From Paenibacillus sp. (lineage in GTDB: Bacteria; Bacillota; Bacilli; Paenibacillales; Paenibacillaceae): 64,000 nt of DNA. Location: contig JAIRVF010000057.1 in NCBI GenBank assembly GCA_031254035.1, positions 28,085-92,084 on the forward strand. The letters run 5' to 3'. Positions 60,153 to 64,000 of this stretch are shown in pieces; the stretch's first letter is position 1, and the number at the start of each line of letters is the position of its first letter. The position numbers were made by a program, and so were the translations under genes. The notes beneath the pieces are model-generated. The model searched no databases. It was not told the origin of the DNA and saw nothing but the letters and a program-made list of their open reading frames with translations.

Positions 60153-60192
60153 AAAACAGCCTACCTCGTCCAAATGGAACTAAAGCAGGCCG
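60153..60192 (-). terminator. Probable terminator of the threonine degradation operon
   Basis: On the minus strand CGGCCTGC (60185-60192) pairs with GTAGGCTG (60157-60164), two G-U pairs, then TTTTCG. It is 48 bases after the stop of the dehydrogenase. Confidence 0.5.
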
Positions 60193-60239
60193 TCTCACTA
60201 TATACTTTGGGATTAAAAATTGCCTCTATTTTGAGCAGC

Positions 60240-61202
60240 TCAAGCCTTCCGGGCAAGCATTTCTTTCGCCCCAAGTTGGCTCAGCATATCCGCGGTCATC
60301 GTATCGAGATCATATTTGGCCTTAAAGCCCCACTCGTCCGCCGCTGCAGTCTCATCGATGGAATTCGGCCAGCTCTCGGCGATAGCCTGTCTCTTCGGAT
60401 CCACCGCATACTCCAGAATAAAGGAAGGTAACAACTTACGGATCGAAGTCGCGATTGCTTCCGGATCAACGCTCATTGCGGTTACGTTAAAAGCGTTCCG
60501 ATGCTTCAGCTTCGACGCATCTGCTTCCATCAATTGTACGATAGCATCCAGCGCATCTGGCATATACATCATATCCATGAAAGTTCCCTTATCGATAAAC
60601 GAAGTATAACGTCCACGGCTAACCGCCTCATAATAAATCTCGACGGCATAGTCAGTGGTGCCTCCACCGGGAGGGGTCACATAGGAAATAAGGCCCGGGA
60701 ACCGGAGCCCTCGGGTATCCAGCCCGAATTTTTGGAAATAGTAGTCACACAACAACTCTCCGGATACTTTGTTCACGCCATACATCGTTGTCGGGCGCTG
60801 AATAGTCTCCTGCGGCGTCTGATCTTTGGGCGTCGATGGTCCAAACGCGCCGATCGAGCTGGGCGTAAAGAACTGGCAGCCAAGCTCTTTCGATACTTCA
60901 AGTGCGTTAACCAGACCGCCCATATTCAAATTCCAGGCTAAGAGTGGCTTTTCTTCTGCTGTTGCTGACAACAAGGCTGCCAGATGGATCATCGTGTCCA
61001 CCTGATAGCGTTTAGCGATCTCAAACATGGCTTTGCCATCGGTTACATCCAACGTTTCAAACGGACCCGATCGGGTGATCTCATGTCCCGACAATCGAAT
61101 GTCGGTGGCAATGACTTGGTCTGCGCCGTACAAACATCTTAATTTAGCGACCAATTCAGAACCGATCTGGCCTAATGCTCCCGTTACCAGAATCTTTTTC
61201 AT
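60240..61202 (-). CDS. SDR-type L-threonine 3-dehydrogenase
   Basis: 320 residues of the extended short-chain dehydrogenase family. GALGQIGSEL is the NAD-binding motif, MIHLAALLSATAEEKPLLAWNLNMGG the family block, and YGVNKVSGE carries the catalytic Tyr and Lys. These features distinguish the SDR type of threonine dehydrogenase from the zinc enzyme at 25.6 kb. It makes 2-amino-3-ketobutyrate from threonine and NAD. It lies 35 bases after kbl, forming the operon kbl-tdh for threonine catabolism. The ribosome site is GGGAGGAAAAG. Confidence 0.9.
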   Translation of the reverse strand: MKKILVTGALGQIGSELVAKLRCLYGADQVIATDIRLSGHEITRSGPFETLDVTDGKAMFEIAKRYQVDTMIHLAALLSATAEEKPLLAWNLNMGGLVNALEVSKELGCQFFTPSSIGAFGPSTPKDQTPQETIQRPTTMYGVNKVSGELLCDYYFQKFGLDTRGLRFPGLISYVTPPGGGTTDYAVEIYYEAVSRGRYTSFIDKGTFMDMMYMPDALDAIVQLMEADASKLKHRNAFNVTAMSVDPEAIATSIRKLLPSFILEYAVDPKRQAIAESWPNSIDETAAADEWGFKAKYDLDTMTADMLSQLGAKEMLARKA

Positions 61203-61237
61203 CGCTTTTCCTCCCTCTTGACTTCCCAGCAGACTGG

Positions 61238-62428
61238 TTAAATAATCCCCAGTTCCTTGCCTACTTTCTCGTAGACGGATACAACCTGCTCCAGCATTTC
61301 CTTGCTGTGGGCAGCTGTAGGCATATTGCGAATACGTCCGGTCCCTTTCGGCACCGTCGGGAATACAATTGCTTTGGCATATACGCCCTCTTCATACAAA
61401 CGTTTGCTGAATTCCTGGGTTTTCACTTCATCTCCAATGATGCAAGGCGTGATTGGCGTTTCGCTGTGTCCAGCATCAAATCCAAGCTTCTTCAGCTCGC
61501 TTTTTAAGAAATCGCCGTTCTCCCACAGCTTTTTCAGCAAAGTCTTATCATTCATCAAAATATCCACCGCAGCCATACATGCTGCCACGGATGACGGCGG
61601 CATCGCAGTCGAAAACAGGAACGGACGGCTTCTCAGCTTCAGCCATTCGATCAGATTTTTCTTGCCTGCTACGTATCCGCCAACGACGCCGATCGCTTTG
61701 GAAAGGGTTCCAATTTGGAAGTCGATCCGGTCCGACAAGCCAAAATGTTTCACCGTACCGGCTCCCCCGCCTAAAACACCTGAACCATGGGCATCATCCA
61801 CATAGGTGATCAGATCAAACTCCTCGGCAATGTCCACAATTTCCGGCAGCTTGGCGATATCGCCATCCATCGAGAAAACCCCGTCTGTAATAACCATAAT
61901 TTTATTGTAGAGACCGGATTCCTTTGCAGCCTTAGCCTGCTTTCTCAAATCTTCCATATCTGAATGGTTGAAGCGGATGGTTTTGGCCTTGGACAAACGG
62001 CATCCGTCAATGATCGAAGCATGATTCAGCTCATCCGACAAAATGGCGTCGTTTTTATCCATAACCGCGGAAATCGCCGCCATATTGCAGTTAAATCCGG
62101 ACTGGTACGTAATCACCGCTTCGGTATGCTTGAACTGTGCCAGCTTCCGTTCCAATTCCAGATGCAGTTCCATCGTCCCATTAATCGTTCTGACCGCACC
62201 TGCTCCGGCACCGTATTTTTTCGCAGCTTGGATCGAAGCATCGACCAGTCTCTCGTCAGTAGCCAATCCCAAATAATTGTTGGAAGACAGATTAATCAGC
62301 GTTTTTCCTTCAATCTGAATAGTCGGCCCATTTGGACTCTGCAGCGGATCAATGACGTTGTACAGCCCTTTGCTTTTTAAATCCTCAATATTTTCCGTCA
62401 AAAATCTGTCGAGTGCATGACTGGACAT
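61238..62428 (-). CDS. kbl: Glycine C-acetyltransferase (2-amino-3-ketobutyrate CoA ligase)
   Basis: 396 residues, PLP fold type I of the AONS/Kbl family. [12 protein letters not shown] near the N-terminus, [17 protein letters not shown], and the PLP lysine in [14 protein letters not shown] (near 243) are typical of Kbl. It splits 2-amino-3-ketobutyrate with CoA to glycine and acetyl-CoA, following the SDR threonine dehydrogenase encoded 35 bases downstream. The ATG at 62428 has AGGAGGG upstream. Activity as a 6-aminoketone synthase (BioF) is less likely since no biotin genes are present. Confidence 0.92.
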   Translation of the reverse strand: MSSHALDRFLTENIEDLKSKGLYNVIDPLQSPNGPTIQIEGKTLINLSSNNYLGLATDERLVDASIQAAKKYGAGAGAVRTINGTMELHLELERKLAQFKHTEAVITYQSGFNCNMAAISAVMDKNDAILSDELNHASIIDGCRLSKAKTIRFNHSDMEDLRKQAKAAKESGLYNKIMVITDGVFSMDGDIAKLPEIVDIAEEFDLITYVDDAHGSGVLGGGAGTVKHFGLSDRIDFQIGTLSKAIGVVGGYVAGKKNLIEWLKLRSRPFLFSTAMPPSSVAACMAAVDILMNDKTLLKKLWENGDFLKSELKKLGFDAGHSETPITPCIIGDEVKTQEFSKRLYEEGVYAKAIVFPTVPKGTGRIRNMPTAAHSKEMLEQVVSVYEKVGKELGII

Positions 62429-62913
62429 GGAAATCCCTCCTAAATATACATATGTCTATTCACAGTGGACATTCGAATTCTTATTAAAACCTTAATACAC
62501 AAGAGATTATCTTTCTTCAATGTAGCATCTTTTTTTCTATTTGTACATCCACCAAGGACAAAAAAATTCACAAAATTTTTGATTTTTTCTTAGATTCACG
62601 GGAAGCGATGAGGGGGAGGTTCATTAGACCATATTTTGTTCAAATAACAGTTTGTTCATTAAATTAGATCAAAATCATTTTTATGGTTATAGCTCTTACC
62701 AGTTCCGTTAGGGACATCTAGATTAACTAAGCGTCGGGTCAGAACCCAGTGCGCCCCTGCGAAAAAGCCTATCGAAGCACTTTTAATGACTTTTTCAGTG
62801 GACAGTCACCTTACGAAATTGATTCTCGAAAGTACTTCATAAGATTTTTGCACAAAATCGTCATCATAAAAGACAAAAAAAGTGGTTGCCAAAAACATAA
62901 AAAAGGGCTAATG
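62429..62913. other. Intergenic stretch with no supported gene
   Basis: About 485 bases. It holds the unassigned upstream region of kbl. A segment at 62730-62815 (GGGTCAGAACCC, GCGAAAAAGCC, GACTTTTTCAGTGGACAG) has the look of transposon-end DNA, with GAAAAAG/CTTTTTC repeats, but no transposase remnant is readable. AT-rich otherwise. A weak TTGCCA-N17-TAATGT near 62886 may drive kduI. Confidence 0.3.
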
Positions 62914-62947
62914 TGAACGTATATGAACGATATGAACATAAATGAAC
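62914..62947 (+). promoter_or_regulatory. Four phased TGAAC direct repeats upstream of kduI
   Basis: TGAAC begins at 62914, 62924, 62933 and 62943, spaced 10, 9 and 10 bases, one per helical turn, with surrounding ATATGAACATAAA. The array ends 19 bases before the kduI start and probably binds a regulator in tandem. Confidence 0.5.
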
Positions 62948-62965
62948 ATAAAGGGAGTGTTTAAT

Positions 62966-63799
62966 GTGGAAAGAAGATATGCCTCACATCCACAGGAAGT
63001 AAAACAATTTGATACGGCGCGTTTGCGCGAGGAATTCCATATTCCGGTACTGTTTACGCCGGATCGTCTCGAAATGGTTTTGACGCACGAAGACCGTCTG
63101 ATCATCGGTGGAGCTTTCCCGGTTAAAGAAGAGGTTAAGTTGGAAGTTGATCTGAAAGAACTAGGTGTTTCCTTCTTCTTGGAACGCCGCGAAATCGGTA
63201 TCATCAACGTAGGCGGAAAGGGCATCGTCGTTGTGGATGGTCAAGACTACGAGTTGGATCATAAAGAATGCCTGTTTGTCGGCATGGGCAACAAAGAGGT
63301 TGTTTTTAAGAGCGTGGATTCCGCAGCGCCAGCTAAGTTCTATCTGAACTCCGCTCCAGCTCATCAATCCTATCCGACGCAAAAAGCGACGCTTGCAGAT
63401 GCAGAATCGGCTGAACTCGGCTCTATCACCAACTCCAACGAGCGCACGATCTACCGTTTCATCCATCAAGACGGGATCCAAAGCTCGCAACTGGTCATGG
63501 GTATGACGCTGCTCAAAACGGGCAATATGTGGAATACAATGCCTGCGCACGTTCATCCACGTCGGATGGAAGCTTACATGTATTTTGATCTACCAGAAGA
63601 TTCGGTTGTAATCCACTTGATGGGTGAACCAAAGGAAACACGCCATATCGTAATGAGAAACGAACAGGCCGTTATCTCGCCAAGCTGGTCGATTCATAGC
63701 GGTGTAGGCACAAGCAATTATACATTTATTTGGGGTATGGCCGGCGACAACAAAATTTATTCCGATATGGACCCGGTTGATATGAAAGAATTAAAATAA
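62966..63799 (+). CDS. kduI: 4-deoxy-L-threo-5-hexosulose-uronate ketol-isomerase
   Basis: 277 residues, cupin fold. It isomerises 5-keto-4-deoxyuronate from pectin or glycosaminoglycan breakdown. HVHPRRMEAYMYF gives zinc ligands, SPSWSIHSGVGTSNYTFIWGM the C-terminal signature, and YASHPQEVKQFDT at the start is typical. The GTG at 62966 is the likely start (AAGGGAGTG upstream; the resulting N-terminus VERRYASHP matches family starts); the ATG at 62942 lies in the TGAAC array. It may link to the uronate polymers made or cut by the EPS locus, but no KduD or KdgK gene is in the window. Confidence 0.92.
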   Translation: MERRYASHPQEVKQFDTARLREEFHIPVLFTPDRLEMVLTHEDRLIIGGAFPVKEEVKLEVDLKELGVSFFLERREIGIINVGGKGIVVVDGQDYELDHKECLFVGMGNKEVVFKSVDSAAPAKFYLNSAPAHQSYPTQKATLADAESAELGSITNSNERTIYRFIHQDGIQSSQLVMGMTLLKTGNMWNTMPAHVHPRRMEAYMYFDLPEDSVVIHLMGEPKETRHIVMRNEQAVISPSWSIHSGVGTSNYTFIWGMAGDNKIYSDMDPVDMKELK

Positions 63800-63806
63800 A
63801 CATATG

Positions 63807-64000
63807 TGTGCGTGTTTAAAAAGCCCGACTTTCAGCACCGAGAAGGTTATGCTTCCGATGTGCGTTTTTTCAAAACGCTTCAGTTGGATGAAGCTAGGGA
63901 CTGAGGAGCGGAGCTACACGTTTTCGTAGAAAACGACTTCGTAAGCATCTACCTGTAGTGGGTACGGGAGCACCTCAAATGTTTCCGAAGGAAACATACT
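63807..64000 (+). repeat. 293-bp MITE-like interspersed repeat, copy 3 (cut by window end)
   Basis: Same orientation as copy 1, beginning GTGCGTGTTTAAAAAGCCCGAC eight bases after the kduI stop. 194 bases are visible; the right end lies beyond the window. Substitutions such as CGCAGAAAACG to CGTAGAAAACG keep the small hairpin. Confidence 0.85.

Noticed and set aside
62730-62815. Possible insertion-sequence end near GACTTTTTCAGTGGACAG
   Set aside because: The composition recalls transposon ends, but no transposase fragment, matching second end or target duplication can be seen. Kept only as a note in the gap entry.
62914-62947. TGAAC array as a CRISPR-like repeat
   Set aside because: Units are five bases with 4-5 base gaps, far too short; it is a regulatory array.

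Overview
The window is a contiguous stretch of a low-to-mid GC Gram-positive, endospore-forming chromosome, most likely a Paenibacillus or close relative. This rests on spore genes (SpoVAC, SpoVAD, DUF1657, DUF421), HelD, a VanR/VanS-type two-component pair, ribosome binding sites close to AGGAGG, sigma-A type promoters, and a large Bacillales-type exopolysaccharide (EPS) locus led by a CpsB/Wzz/BY-kinase module. No rRNA, tRNA, CRISPR array or intact transposase gene was seen. All assignments are made by eye from protein motifs; no database search was run.

Layout. 1-13.1 kb: housekeeping and envelope genes (MFS exporter, HelD, adenine deaminase, D,D-carboxypeptidase plus response regulator and sensor kinase, aromatic-acid-exporter-like protein, small secreted protein, AI-2E family permease, PAP2 phosphatase). 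13.3-16.0 kb: a germination/spore cluster resembling spoVA2mob (DUF1657 divergent from DUF421-DUF1657, SpoVAC, SpoVAD). 16.2-22.7 kb: PrsA-like foldase, succinate-semialdehyde dehydrogenase, MFS transporter, rhamnulose-1-phosphate aldolase and a secreted coiled-coil protein. 22.9-25.5 kb: a three-gene ABC exporter. 25.6-26.7 kb: a zinc threonine dehydrogenase. 26.8-53.4 kb: a 27-kb EPS locus, all on the minus strand. 53.7-64 kb: a small Xre-type regulator divergent from the EPS locus, a YdjM-like membrane protein, a cation efflux protein, GH35 beta-galactosidase, S9 peptidase, the threonine-to-glycine pair (SDR dehydrogenase plus Kbl) and KduI.

The EPS locus reads, in transcription order: CpsB phosphatase, Wzz-like chain-length protein, BY-kinase, a 239-bp structured gap, GalU, UDP-sugar dehydrogenase, heparinase/alginate-lyase-like protein, bi-domain oxidoreductase, CapK-like adenylating enzyme, glycosyltransferase, Wzx flippase, two GNAT/FemAB-like acyltransferases separated by a repeat, a deacetylase-like protein, two glycosyltransferases, Wzy, a beta-helix protein, a DUF1972 glycosyltransferase, a second Wzy-like protein and a second beta-helix protein. 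It looks like a complete Wzx/Wzy route for an acidic, acylated polysaccharide, except that no priming sugar-phosphate transferase is present.

Regulatory DNA is the richest source of new observations: face-to-face overlapping promoters between helD and a candidate ~105-nt RNA; a second promoter-terminator cassette at 21.7 kb; a perfect Xre-type palindrome on the xre promoter with a degenerate copy on the probable EPS promoter; an EAR-like structured gap inside the EPS operon; a LexA-box-like palindrome at the ydjM-like gene; a three-part dyad around the beta-galactosidase -10; and four helically phased TGAAC repeats before kduI. Two interspersed repeat families recur: a 293-bp MITE-like element (two full copies, one cut by the window end, one remnant) and a 120-bp element (two full copies, one internally deleted).
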